NCBI GenBank assembly: GCA_904063045.1
Contig: CAJFCJ010000049.1
Coordinates: forward strand, 103,313 to 167,312
DNA from: Dimorphilus gyrociliatus
Lineage: Eukaryota; Annelida; Polychaeta; Dinophilidae
Reading direction: 5' to 3'
Length of the DNA: 64,000 nucleotides
The position numbers were made by a program, and so were the translations under genes. The notes under the pieces were generated by a model that saw nothing but the letters and a program-made list of their open reading frames with translations, did not search any database and was not told the origin of the DNA. Of the stretch, positions 11,085-23,064 are shown piece by piece. How positions within the stretch are numbered: position 1 is the stretch's first letter; every line of letters starts with the position of its first letter.

Positions 11085-13258
11085 ATGAAAATTTACAGTT
11101 TTATTCTCTTAGTAATCATATTTCATGAAGTGTCTTCTTTCGACAAATGTTAGAATTTTTTTTAATCACTAATAATATAATATATATAATTTAAATTTAA
11201 AGATGGAAACCTTGTAAACGTCGGTTCAAAGAAGAATGGCGCAACTTGTCAGGCATCTTCGGAACATTTGCAACAAAAGGGGTTTACTTTCCTATGCGAA
11301 AATAGCTTGGAACCAGAATGGATAAATGTATTTGACTGGGCGGCAGATTGCAATGTTGGTAACTGCATTTCAACATGGATCATCATTAATTTTTTAAGAC
11401 CATACGATATCACAAAAATATGTATTGCTCAAAGAACTTTAACTGCAAATGTAATCCTTAAAGCAGTAGAAATTACAATTGGAACCAACAAACCAATTTA
11501 TAAACTAGACTTGATTAACACCTGTCTCTTACTAGAAGAAGGAATTGGTCTAGACTCCACTAGTATAAAATTAACAACAAAAGGTGCGGAAACCGGAAAT
11601 GTTGGCTCTAATTCCATTTCCGCTTATGCATATGATAAAGGTTTAAAAAAAAGAAACAACTGATGAAAGGTATTTTTTTGACTAATTATTTTCTATAAAA
11701 TAGATTCAAGCAAGCCTGATGAAAGATTAATCAATATCGCTGAACTTGAACTTGGAGCTACATGTACGCATTCAAGTGCGTTTAATTCTTATGGTTGTAC
11801 CGAAGCCATTTCCAGACGGTATACGGGAGAATGGGCATCACAGTGTCATGGAGATTCTTGTATTGATCAATATATAGAGATAACCTTTGCTTTTCCTGCT
11901 ATACCAAAAATAATATGTCACATGAATAGGTAATATCTAACGTTTTTGAATAAGACAAACCATTGAAAGATTTATTGAATGATCATTAATATTTTATATG
12001 TAGTCGCTATTTAATTTTTCAAAAGAAACTACCCAACTACTACTAGTTTTTACCTAATTATGACTATGTTGCTTTCTGTTTCCATATGAAATAGGCATGT
12101 CTTCCCTCGTGATAACAAGAAAATGAAAATGGAATGGAGTTCGGGTCATGTTGATATTTTGGAGAATATGGAAAGAGGAGTGGTTTATCGCTGTTACAAC
12201 TATACTCATGAACCAACTATTGAGCATTCAGTTAAAGTTCTTATGAAAGAAGATTATAATGCTGGTGATGTTGGACTGTCATATTTTAAAGTTTTTGCAA
12301 AAAGTAAATATTATTTTTCTTCTTGACCTATTTTCAAATCAATAATTTTTAATCTTTAGAGACTGACAAAGACATCTATAGTATTCAATTTATTACTGAT
12401 GTAGTCTATCACCTACAATCAAATGTTAACATGGTCAAATTTAGGATAAAAGGCGTTTCTACAGGACAAACTAAAGATTGTTCATCTTTAATAATTACTT
12501 TCAAGAACAAGGCTACAAAATTATTTTCATTAAAACTAGATACTTTGACTGATAACAATATTGAAAATTCTTCAATTGAAATATTTGAACCTGAATTAAA
12601 AACCATTGATTTTATTATACAAAAATCATTGATAAATTGTGTAGAATGGAATGATTTTTGGTTTCAAAGTCAACAAGGACTAGTTAAATTTGGTTTTGGT
12701 GAACAATATGGTTTAAATAATTTATTGATATTTCAGTCTAAAATATATTTAAGTGTTACTGAAATACTGTTCAAAAATAATGAATCAGATATAATAAATC
12801 TGGTTCAATTCACACATTTTGATATTGGAATCTTTTCTGTTAATTCTGCATATAGTGAATGTTCATACCAAAATTATTATGAAAATTTGAATGAACTAAC
12901 AAACAGTTGTAAAAGGATAAAATCAAAAGCAGTTTCATTTGAGTACAATCTATGGAATGGAACAAAGATATTGACCAAAAATAGTTCTGATCTTGTATTG
13001 AGTTTAAAGAAAAATAGTGCGATATATAATAAAGATCTATCTATATATATCACTTACAATTCAATAAATAAAGCAGGAAATAAGGAATTGAAATTATGCG
13101 AATTTAAAAATCATAATGAAACCAATTCATTTGCATATTATCGTTTCAAATGCAGCAGTATAACTACAATAATGAACGATTTTGTTTCTATTTATATCTT
13201 TTTAGACTATTCTCTTCAAGATTATGATATTTACTTTTGTAAATTGTCTTTTGTTTAA
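11085..13258 (+). CDS. Secreted multidomain protein, F5/8-like repeats plus FA-like C-terminal region
   Basis: Five exons (11085-11148, 11203-11640, 11704-11929, 12095-12303, 12360-13258) join in frame through GT-AG introns of 54-165 bp to give about 611 residues. Residues 1-19 are a signal peptide (MKIYSFILLVIIFHEVSS). Two similar units follow, each starting like NLVNVGSKKNGATC or INIAELELGATCTHSS and holding paired cysteines and an INF/ITF strand; this resembles galactose-binding F5/8-type folds, though family assignment is tentative. The last exon, with CVEWNDFWFQSQQGLVKFGF, resembles the domain named after farnesoic acid O-methyltransferase, found in many secreted arthropod proteins. No membrane anchor is seen. 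A degraded paralogue lies divergently at 4.4-6.4 kb. A ligand-binding secreted role is inferred. Confidence 0.75.
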
Positions 13259-13261
13259 CAA

Positions 13262-15060
13262 TTGGTATAAAAATTTATCTATGTCAAAAAAGTACAGGTT
13301 GTTGTAAATTTAATGTTGACCTATACAAGTATTTCAAATAAAATGTAGACAGTTAGGTGTTGAAGATTTATTAATTTTATTTTTTTATTAATTTTTTTAG
13401 AACAAAACTGAAAAAGTTTGCTTCTTCACCTAATTTCTAATATTCAATGTTTTATTCAAGCTAAACCCTCAATCTTCTTCAATATGATTCTTTGTAAAGT
13501 TGTTTTTTTTTAATTTCACAATTGTTGAATAAACTTTCCAATTGATTTGATATCGTTCATTTGAAAATCTGAAGAAAGAGCTAAGTATCTTTTGCGAGTC
13601 AACTATTGAAATTATTAGGAGAAATGTACAAAAAGCTTACAATTCTTACATTTCTCTGTCATGTTTTATCAATAATTCTTTATATCAGACTAAAAATATC
13701 AACTATGATTAGTAAATAAATAAATAAAAAATTATTGAACACATCTTTAAAAGAACAATAATATTTAATTTTAAATGAGTATTGGAAATGTATACTTACA
13801 ATTATTCAAAATGGCTGCAAAATATTTTTCAAATAAATTGATTTCTTTCACAAAGATAAGATAATATGTGATCAAAATATTAATACAGCATTAATCTAGA
13901 TTATATTACATATGAAATGACCTCTTTAAATCTAAAATGATAATCTTTTTGCCAAATATAATTATGAAAAATAGCTTAACTTTCAAAGTAAATTCTTTCC
14001 AAAGTGAAAGTTAACGTCAGTTTCTTCATTTTAAAATGGCTGTCATTTCATTTTTCAACATTGCCTTTATTTTTTTTAGGTTTCATTGTTATAATTCAAA
14101 ATAATAAAATTAAAAAAAGCTATGTTTCTAAGGGTACGGTTTCAGCTGCTCCCGGTTCACCTTTGAGTTTTATTACTATTTCCGACAAAGTGAAAACGAA
14201 GTTCTTGACTCGAAGTTGAATATAGATGCCAATTTAATCCAATTATGCAATTGGCTAAAAGTATCAAAAGGTCAAAGTTCACTTATGTGAAACCATATTT
14301 AGAAGTTTTCAACTGTGTTAGATGTTACTTTGTAGTTACTGAAATGTTGAAATGTCGACAGTCATATTTCAATAAATCAATTGTTAACTATTGAAACAGA
14401 ACTGTCCAATATCATATATGGCACCATCGTCGTAAGATTACTGTGACTACTAGGAACCTCTCTTCAGCGTAGCTATTGTTAGCCTTTGTCTACCGCTATT
14501 GACAAATATACGTGGGATTAGCTTCAGGGTAGGCCTATGAGAGAATAAATTGTTGGACTACTCAATTATTTTTAAATTCCTTAAAAATTAAGGTTAAGAA
14601 GCATAAGAATGTGCAGTTAATTGACACTTTAAAGATTATTTTCTTTCGAGAATGTAGGTCAAAGGACTATTAAATGAGTATATTAAGAAAAAAGATAATG
14701 ATGAAAGTTATAGATGACATTGCATGTATGTTAAGACAAGAATATAAAATATGTATATATATACTAACTACAATTTTCTTCTTTCTCATAAAAATCATAA
14801 AATGATGAAAATGTCAATAAAGTAGGATTTGTATATCTTGCACCACTATTAAGATAACAAGTACCAGTTGAGTTTCTATAATCGAACGATCTAATAAAGA
14901 GATTTCAACACTTTATTTTTAAAAATTGGTAAAATTTATGTAAAAAATTTAGCAGAAAATGTCCTTTAATTTTTAGGTCTAGCCTTCAAATTCCACTGTT
15001 CTTAAAACCCTTAGTTAATATATTTTCCAGAAAATATCGTTTCCTGACATTTCTGTTCAA
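13262..15060. other. No convincing gene
   Basis: AT-rich intergenic sequence. An ORF around 14,004-14,219 contains GTVSAAPGSPLSFITISDK but has no neighbours, splice partners or recognisable family, so it is not called. Confidence 0.5.
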
Positions 15061-15097
15061 CCTCATTAAAAAAATTGATAAAAAAAATAAAACTCAC

Positions 15098-15233
15098 TTG
15101 CACGCTGCATTTCTAGAACAGTTCTTTTTACAATTTTCCACACTTGCTTCAATAAATATAGTGCCATCAAGGTCAGAATTGGTAGTTGCAGTATGAGGTA
15201 TAAATCTACCAGGTAAAAACTGGTATGTACATG
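15098..15233 (-). CDS. Isolated PAN/Apple-type exon (partial)
   Basis: Between an acceptor (AAG before CATGTAC) and a donor (CAA/GTGAGT) lies an open exon reading CTYQFLPGRFIPHTATTNSD and then FIEASVENCKKNCSRNAACK. The spacing of SxENCxxxCxxNxxC is that of PAN/Apple domains, which bind carbohydrates or proteins outside cells. It begins in phase 1, as PAN exons elsewhere in the window do. I did not find convincing partner exons or a signal peptide, so this is either one exon of an undetected gene or a stranded exon. Confidence 0.55.
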
Positions 15234-15402
15234 CTTAAAAGAAATAGAAAACGAAATATATTGGTTAGAAAGTTTTTGAAGTTTTGTTTTATTAAAAAAC
15301 AAAAATTTCATTTACATACTTGACAGAAAAACTGGATATTGATGGAAAAGAGAAATTACAAGGATTGTGTGCCACATTCTTGTATAAAGTAAAAATTACT
15401 GT

Positions 15403-15440
15403 ATCTCTCTCTCTATATATATATATATATATAATATATG
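15403..15440. repeat. (CT)n(AT)n microsatellite
   Basis: A short CT run passes into about ten AT units. Confidence 0.85.
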
Positions 15441-16013
15441 ATTCTTTTTAAAAACCACCTTAATTAATTTTTAATAATTATTAAATATTTCTACACCGGA
15501 ACAAACTGTACATTAGTTGTTAAGGTCACTATATAGGACTCAACAAATTTCTTAACAGGCTACACTATTCCTTTTTAAATTGGTTGCAAAATTATTAATA
15601 TATAAATTAGTTTAAAATTTTCCCGCTGGAATTAATTTTTGATCCAAAGCAACAAATTCTAGTTTTTAACCTTAGTGTAATTACATTAATTTACTTATTG
15701 TTGACTAAGCTGTAATAGAAATAATTAACAAAATTCAATATGCCATTAAGTATTACATATATTGCTATAAACAATTTTTAAAGCATATAAAGTGGACGAC
15801 ATGTATATATGGACATCATAAATTTTGATTGGCCAATTTTTAATTAATGGTTAAAATTGTTTGCCCACTGTAAATTAGTATTATCTTTACAAAACTCATG
15901 TATTTTCATAATGAATATTTTCTAATTTGTTATTTCTTTTGATTTTTTCAGAAATCTTTTGTATAATCTAAAAGAAAAATCAATTTATTTTAGAAATATT
16001 CGTGTTATTCTTT

Positions 16014-18130
16014 TTAATTTTTTGTTTTTACCGTATAAGCAATGAATTCAATAAATTCGATAATTGTTATAACAGATGCTCCCAAAACAAGTCCCATAAA
16101 TCCACCAACTTCAGAGAGCAAAGATAGAAAACCAAATTTCTCTTGTTGAGTAATCTTTTGATAATTCATCTCTTTGTAAAAGACATCAACTTTTGCAAAA
16201 TTCTTTCTGCAATTTGTATTCATTTTAAAAACTTGGATAGAAAAAATATTAATAAAAACTTACAGGAAAAAATCATTATTTATCTTATTAATTTCATTAA
16301 ATTCACTTATAAAAATGTCAAGGACATTGTACTTGTATTGAATTTCATCAAAAGATTTGATAACTACTTTTGGAAGTTTAAGTCCATATTGTCCAATTGC
16401 ATTTCCTAATTGTAAAAAGCAATCACTCCAGCTATATTGTAAAACTTTTTCCAGTGCTTTTTCAGAACAATTGTGTTCAATACTGTACTCATCTTTAGAA
16501 TTGTTATATAAAATATAAAATTCATTGACAAGTTTGTAATCCATTTTCAAATTGACAGCATTTTTTACAGGATAAGGCCATTTGAGATTACTTTTTACTG
16601 ACACTTCTAATAGCCTTAGTTCATTTGCAATCTGTTTAACATTCTTATCAAAGAGTTTAAATTGTTTATTAGTACTTTCATAAAAACTTATCAAACTCTT
16701 TATATCAATGAAAAAATTTTCCACTTCAAACATTGCACTTATATTGAATTTTGTTATTGATGAATTTTTATCTAAATACAATTCCAGTAGATTAACTTTC
16801 GAAGAAACATCCCTATGAATAACATGTATTGAGTTTAATTCTTCTTCAAAATCTAGTGAATTTCTATAGAATTCTGCTGATGAATTGTTAATTTTCCAAA
16901 GTTTTAAATGAATTGGTGTAAAAAATTATACTTTTCTTTTAATAGACAAACAGATTGGAATTTATTATTATTAAAAATTTGTTCAATTTTAAACAATCCA
17001 TTGATAACTTTTGTAATTCTTTCACCAATTTCAAGGTAAGTTATATTATCATTTGTACCATTGAATTGTAATAATTTCTGTTCAATTAATAATTCTGTAA
17101 AGAATGGTTTACAAGTTGTATTGTAAGGTAATTCTGGATTCATTTTATCCATTCCAAATATTCTTTCAATTTCACTTATGTATTCTTTTTGAAAATTCAG
17201 AAGAATTTTTGAATTAGCAAGAAAATAATTTTAAAATAATTTGTAGTGTCAAACATTTGCCTAAACATTTCATATAATTCTATTATTTTAAAAGAATGCA
17301 TTGCATTTTCAATTCTATTAAAATTCTCTGCCAAATTGATAATGACTCCATTAAAGCTACACAAATTCCCTTCATACATTCAGTAGATTTATAAATTTTA
17401 TGAGTATCTTTAAAATATGCTAAAAATATTTTCATATCTTTTACAAATGGTTTAATAAATTTGTAATTTAAGTTATATTTTTTTTCAATTTTCTTTTCTC
17501 CAATTTCTAAAACATTCAGATATTCTTCTTTTAATGTTTTCATTCTATTAGAATTTCCAAGTATTACTTTCTCAGCTTCAAATTGTGATATTGCTGTAAA
17601 TGATAGATTTGGTTCATAGATAATCTGTTTACATGGAACTGAACAGGAACAGTTGTTTTTATCCTTTTTTATCTTCTCTAATGATAATCTAACACATCCA
17701 TAATTCTCTGTGATAGAACATAGCCTTTTATAATTTTGACTGCGTTCTGTTAAAGTTGCGCTTTTATTCCAACTAATGTATTCATTCCAGCAGCTACTGC
17801 AAATCCTAAATCAGACATAAGGGGTCTTTTATAATCATCGTGTAAGAATATTTTAACACCAGCATCATTATCAGGTCCAGGCATGTATTCGTATTGTTCA
17901 AGATTCAATAGAAGAGAAAGAGCATTATTCATTCCAGATTCAGTAACTGTTAAAGATTTAGGTGGTTTTAAAAATGAAGGAGAATTGAATGTATAGCATA
18001 TTCCCTAGTCAATGATACTTTTTGTAAAATACTCTACTAAACATTTTTCACCAGCCCTATCACAATTGAATATCAAGTTTGATTGTTTATGTCTAGAAGT
18101 AGAAGTAGTATGAGTAGAAACATTGACAGC
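16014..18130 (-). pseudogene. DEG/ENaC (pickpocket-like) channel relic with a large extra segment
   Basis: Reading the minus strand: SIID*GICYTFNSP (the conserved GxCYTFN entry), AGVKIFLHDDYKRPLM and FAVAAGMNTLVGIKAQL, a cysteine-rich CSCSVPCKQIIYEPNLSF segment, and at the end FLSLLSEVGGFMGLVLGAS with ITIIEFIEF, the pore and second membrane helix signature. These are cation channels opened by peptides, acid or force at the plasma membrane. Decay is evident: a TAG inside the GICYTFN entry and reading-frame changes near 17,747, 17,380, 17,225 and 16,900. The first membrane helix is missing; a MULE element abuts that side. Between the CxCxxPC part and the pore lie roughly 400-450 codons of hydrophilic, helix-like sequence where most family members have far fewer. 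Confidence 0.75.
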
Positions 18131-18138
18131 AGACACAT

Positions 18139-19621
18139 TTATACATGATAAATTGCTGAACATTTTTTCAAAAGTTCACCAGCACAAATATCACTATTTT
18201 CAAATTCATCCCAATATTCATAAATTTTGCATGTTGGCATAGATTTTTTTTTGTACCTACAACTCTTTTTTTCTGACAGTAGCTTTTGATAAACATCAAT
18301 TAGATCACTTTCTCTCTTTAATTCATCTGCAGTGCAATAAAATGAAGAATTTTCTTGTAAATTTCTATTATATTTGTTGTGGAAGCCTTCCAAATCATTA
18401 TTTGTTGGAATAGCTCTCTTAAACACTGATCAATTATTTGGTGACCAGAGACTATTGTATATCCATGTTTCCTCCATGTATTTAACAAGATCATGTAATT
18501 TGTCAACCTCAGTTAAATATCTTTTAATCTTTTTAAATTGATGCTGAATGATATTACCATACCACTCTCCTGTTTTATTTTTGTAGTCTCTACTCTACCC
18601 AAGCTCCTATTGTTTTTTCAAGATTACAAATTTCAAAGTTGTGCTTAAAATCATTACCTTAATTTTTCTAAATACAGCCTGAGACCAATGAAATAAACAT
18701 CCATTTATTTCTGCATTTTCCCAAACAGACAAAATTGCTCTGCAGATTGCCTTTTCGAAATCTATTACAAATCTTTTTGGCTGATGATTATTTGTTAATT
18801 CACAAACTGTCTGAAAAATTTACAAAGAGTAATTAATAAAAGAATTACTTTAGAAAAACTTTGATCTTACTTGAAACAATAGTTCAAAGGTTTTTTTTTT
18901 TAGGAGACATAAACACAGTTAATAGTGGTACTTGTTTCAATGCATCATTTTTTTCAGAAATCCATGGATGGAGAATATTTGTATAAAAGGATTATGAGCA
19001 TGTTTAAAAGTCCCATCAAGAAACCATGTTTTTGTTGAGGAAAGAAGTTCAATTTGCTTATTTGTTGCAAATATTATAATTTGAAAGCCATTTTCATTTA
19101 CATCTTTTCTTAGAAATCTGTCATGTAAAAAGGTATGGTTTAGAAAAAAATTAATACCATCTGGTTCTCTTGGATGAATTTTTCTTTTGTGATAATTCAC
19201 AACTTGTACACTGGATGTTATTTTTGGTAAATGTTCTGCATCTGTATGATTTATCAAAACCTCTTCTGCAATTCTTCTTCCACTTAGTATTAGATTTTCT
19301 TTACTTTTGGTTTTTAAATCATTTCTTATCAACAGCTTCTTTTCATTATTGTTATTTCCCAAATGTATGTGCTCATTTACCTAATGTAAAAGAAGGTCCA
19401 GTTTGATTGAAACTGGCAGGATATTGCTGATTTTTATTTTTTCTCCTGCAAATCCATACAGTTCTCTTCTTTGTTCTAAATTTTATATTAAAAGAAAAGC
19501 CATTATGCACTAGTAAATCCTTTTCTTTCTGATTACCATTTTTTATAATTTCAAATTTATAGGAATCAAAGAATTTAATACTGGATGGTTCTTTTTCAAA
19601 TGAGCTTTCTTCAATGTACAC
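18139..19621 (-). pseudogene. FLYWCH-MULE transposase relic
   Basis: An N-terminal FLYWCH-type zinc finger (LLVHNGFSFNIKFRTKKRTV, then WICRRKNKNQQYPASF) is followed by a MULE catalytic domain: WFLDGTFKHAHNPFIQIFSI, then after a probable intron FVIDFEKAICRAI and GCLFHWSQAVFRKI, and lastly AIPTNNDLEGFHNKYN near the C-terminus. That order (DGTF, DFEKA, CxFHWSQ, TNNxLEGxHN) is diagnostic of Mutator-like transposases. Inactivating changes: a frameshift after IHGF, a slip in a poly-A tract near 18,893, and TGA in place of a Trp codon before SVFKRAI. No terminal inverted repeats were identified. A TATAAAAGGGG on the minus strand at about 19,733 could be its promoter or part of the adjacent repeat. 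Confidence 0.85.
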
Positions 19622-19734
19622 TTACCAACTATAGTTTATAGATATTTTATGAATAATACTTACCATATGGTAGAAGTGTTGAAGTAGATGTTGCCTCTGG
19701 GATAGATGGTACCGAAGTGCCAGAATCAACCCCT

Positions 19735-20133
19735 TTTATAGGCAAAGGATAAGATGTTACATAACAAACATGTTGACAACAACAACAAGTGGTTATTTAC
19801 ATAAATATGATGTAAGAATTGACCCTTGAAAGGTAACCTACACAAAGTTGTTGTTGTTTACATCACTACTTCATAATTTGATAACCCTTGACCCTGTTTG
19901 TTGTGAACAACCCTTATCTGGGGTTAGACCCTTGTTGTTGACAGCTAAGGCATAAACAACTGATAAGGAATTGTGTAAAAGCAGGGCGTAGGTAGTAACA
20001 GGTATTCAGTCCTGAATCAACTCCCTTAGTGAACAGGTCTAGCATTACTTTAGAATACAGTTATATTATTCTTATGTTTTGGTTCTATATTCATCCTCCC
20101 TTGATTCTAGATCTCTCTTCTAAGTGGCTTACT
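19735..20133 (+). repeat. Complete copy of LTR-like repeat L1 (candidate solo LTR)
   Basis: This copy joins the two parts found separately at 7.8 and 8.7 kb. It starts near TGTTACATAAC, has ATGTTGACAAC(AAC)n, then GTGTAAAAGCAGGGCG (TATA-like) and ATTCAGTCC about 34 bases later, and ends around TTCTAAGTGGCTTAC. A TG start, a TATA box with initiator, no ORF and a length near 400 bp suggest a solo LTR. No target duplication could be confirmed. It sits where the downstream half of the receptor relic should be. Confidence 0.65.
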
Positions 20134-20139
20134 TTTTTT

Positions 20140-21600
20140 AATAAAAAAGACCAAACCCAGATAAAAAAAATATAAAAAAGTAAAGTATATGATTTAATAA
20201 TTTTAATCATAGGAAAGTTTATTGTTTCAAATCTTGTAATAGTTATAAACAATAAACTTAATGTTGATAATTGAATTGAAAAACTTGCAAAACATCCAAT
20301 AATTGAACAACTGACACTATTTCTCCATTTATAATCATTTTCTACATATTTATTTCTAAACATTATATCAACTATTCCAATTGAAATGAAATACAATGAA
20401 ATATTCAAATCTGCATATGACAAACTCAAACGGAAATAATTTTTTGGTTTTTTTGAAAAGATTATTGAAGAAAAATTTTTAATGAATGACATAATGCCAA
20501 TTACCCGTAAAAGAATACGTATTAATTTTGATTATAATAAATCAGAGCAAGAATTGAATAATGACTCATTTGGTTCACAATTTTTTATATTTTTTGAATA
20601 TTTCCATGCAAAACAACATAATTCAAAATGTTCACTTGAAAGATTTACTAACATTTTCAATTTTTTAATAATATACCTTCCATTTTCCATACGTACAAAA
20701 GATTTTTGTAATGAGAGTGATATTAGAGAGACAATATCAATAAAGGAGTTATTATCAATCTGTTTGATTTTACATTCACTTAAATCAAGATATTGAAGAT
20801 TTTTACATTTGCGAAAAAGTTCATCTGATATTATTGATAAATTAGTTTTTGATAAGATAAGCTGTCTTAGTTTAGGAAAAACTGTATATGTAAAATTTCC
20901 AAAAATTATATTATTACTACTCAGATTTAAAGTCTGAAGCTTTTTTAATGGGGATTCCAACATTGTATTTAAACAAATTAATTTATTATTTTGAATATTG
21001 AAAAGAATAAATTGGGAAATTTTTTGGCAACTTCATCAACATTAATCCTACTTAAAGTTACTGTGACATGCGTAACAGTAACATATTGTTCAAGAAAAAA
21101 ATGTTTAAAATTTATTCCTATTTGTGAAAGGCAAATACTCTTCCAAAAATATTTCTGACTTTTATTTAACCAATTGGAAGTTGTTTGTTTTTGGTTAAAA
21201 TTACAATTTAAAGCATAAAATGACTGACAAATACAATTTTCGGGACATTTGAATATTGCATTACAGTATAATTCATCACTTCCCAGAAGACAATCTACAA
21301 ATCCATTACATACATCTGAGAGAATAATGTAAAATTTCTCATTTCTACATTTGAAAACACCTCTTGGTTTAAAATTTTCTGATTTTGTAAACAAATAATA
21401 ATAAAATATAAAGATTTTAAATATACAGTATATAAAATGTTAATTTCATTAATTAAACACAATCTCTTTCATCATCATTTTCTGGACAATGTAAAATACC
21501 ATCGCAAATTTGTTTTATTGAAATGCAATAATTATTTAATCTACACAGATATTCACCAATTTCACATTTTGAAACATTATAACCTCTCAATGCAAGAAAT
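20140..21600 (-). pseudogene. Relaxin-receptor-like GPCR relic (LDLa-LRR-7TM, LGR type C)
   Basis: In order: an LDLa module (CEIGEYLCRLNNYC, then CDGILHCPENDDERDC), a second LDLa (FKCRNEKFYIILSDVC, CLLGSDELYC), an LRR N-cap (CPENCICQS), several LRRs (LQTLNLSSNNI, LRQLILSKTNL, LQYLDLSECKI), then membrane helices 2-4 (SYADLNISLYFISIGIVDIM, WRNSVSC, LSLLFITITRFETINF). The segment SxADLxxxxYxxxIGxxDxxFR is characteristic of RXFP/LGR type C and GRL101-like receptors, which sense relaxin-like peptides. The sequence stops after helix 4, where LTR-like repeat L1 begins, and frames change between the LDLa, LRR and membrane parts, so this copy is truncated. Tandem LDLa modules recall the snail receptor GRL101. 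Confidence 0.8.
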
Positions 21601-21846
21601 GGATAATCTGTCTTTTATCAAAATTAGAGAAACAAGCAAAACCTGTGAACTTTTTCTCTTAGCACCTTACTGCCAATCCATAAAAACCAGAATCTTGAAG
21701 TACTATTTCACAACTGTAAAGTCATTTTTCAAAAACATGGCAATCTTTTAAACTATACAATACATGTTTTTGTTTTAAAAGACTAAAATCAGAGCACATT
21801 TCAGGTGATGACTAGAAAATTCAAGGATTTGTCAACATTTATGTAA

Positions 21847-22200
21847 TTACCATATGTATGTTATTACTTTATCAGATATTGGGAAAACTTGAAATATAGG
21901 ATTAAGTATTTTGTTTTGGTTCCAACACAGAAGTAATGCTACTTTTTCAATATTTTCAGAGAGTGCAAATCCTAAAGGACTAGTATCAAATGATTTGGAT
22001 TTTGCTATAAAAGTCGTTTCAGAATGTATATTATTGTCATAGAATATTTTATACAAGAAATCTGGTGTTGGTTCGATCTTAAAATCTAAAATTAAAAAAT
22101 ATATATTTCAAAAGCTTCTACATCCATCTTTTAAATAGACGTACCATTAATCTCCGGAAAATGACATGTAAATCCTTTGTAATTTATGTCAGGGATACTT
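21847..22200 (-). other. Two exon-like ORFs of unknown function
   Basis: SIPDINYKGFTCHFPEING ends at a GTACGT donor, and the next open segment reads KIEPTPDFLYKIFYDNNI with SPLGFALSENIEKVALLLC. They may form part of an extracellular protein upstream of the receptor relic, but I recognise no family. Confidence 0.3.
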
Positions 22201-22239
22201 TCTATTTTATTAGTAAAATACATGAACCCAGATATCAGA

Positions 22240-22620
22240 AATATTAGGCTGTTCTGGGCACGTTAGACAATAAAGAAGCAGCTGGTCTAGTGCACCAAGC
22301 ACACATTCCCTGGCAAGAATAATGGTTATCCTCAGGGAGAGCTTATTGGGTGTTGAACGAAAAGACAACTATAAGAAGGATGATAAAAGAATGCCAACGA
22401 TGCATTAGGTATAGATTGAAAATGAGGTATCAGAGAGGCAGCAATAAATCCTACACTTTCGAAATTGGAGAATGACTGGAAGTGATCTTATTTTTTGGGC
22501 TCGATTACTTCAGTCTGTTCAAGTTGAAAAAGGCTGTCAAATACTACGTGCTATTTCTTATACGTCTGCAGACAGGATAGTAAGGCTTTAGATTAATGTT
22601 TAAATCCATGGCCAAAGAGG
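22240..22620 (+). pseudogene. Retrotransposon integrase fragment (BEL/Pao-like)
   Basis: A broken reading frame contains GRAYWVLNERTTIRRMIKEC, QRC at the H2C2 zinc-binding region and, after a stop, LDYFSLFKLKKAVKYYVLFL, which corresponds to the start of the integrase catalytic core (DYFGPFxVK in BEL/Pao elements). Stops and frameshifts occur throughout and the rest of the polyprotein is absent, so only the 3' end of a dead LTR retrotransposon remains. The LTR-like block that follows within 100 bp supports this. Confidence 0.7.
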
Positions 22621-22708
22621 ATGGAAAATATCTATATCACCATATTTTTTGTCTGTTACTCAATAATCTTCTTCTCAGACTACGCTACAGTATCTCCAGG
22701 AAACGTGT

Positions 22709-22982
22709 TAGACATTATGTCTAATTTTTCCTTTTTTGGTATTAAATTTTTTACAGACTGTCCGTGTCTGCTTATGTCTTTTAATTAGGTTTTTGACTCT
22801 ACACATTTTTGTTATGTCACGTTTAAACTTCGTTTGGTTGGACTTCACTTCTCCTGTGATGTGATATCAAGTCTAGCTGACCAACAATGATATGAACCCG
22901 AGTCACCTATCCTCAACACATGACACACTCTTATTCCTTCTCTGTCACATTCATTCATACTGACTCATTCTGATACGCAACA
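22709..22982 (+). repeat. Candidate 3' LTR of the retrotransposon relic
   Basis: The block starts TGTTAGACATTATGTCTAA, a short palindrome beginning with TG, and ends ...TGATACGCAACA, giving TGTT...AACA termini of about 274 bp. It follows the integrase fragment at the position expected for a 3' LTR. There is no second LTR in the window to compare, so the ends are tentative. Confidence 0.5.
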
Positions 22983-23064
22983 TGCCTTTGTTTTGTTCAT
23001 CATTTTTACTTTACTTACTTTTAGTTAATCTTTCTTCCCTGAAATGAAATATTTTCTCATTGTC

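Noticed and set aside
12409-12606. Minus-strand ORF opposite the last exon of the 11.1-13.3 kb gene
   Set aside because: Antisense shadow of a well-supported exon.
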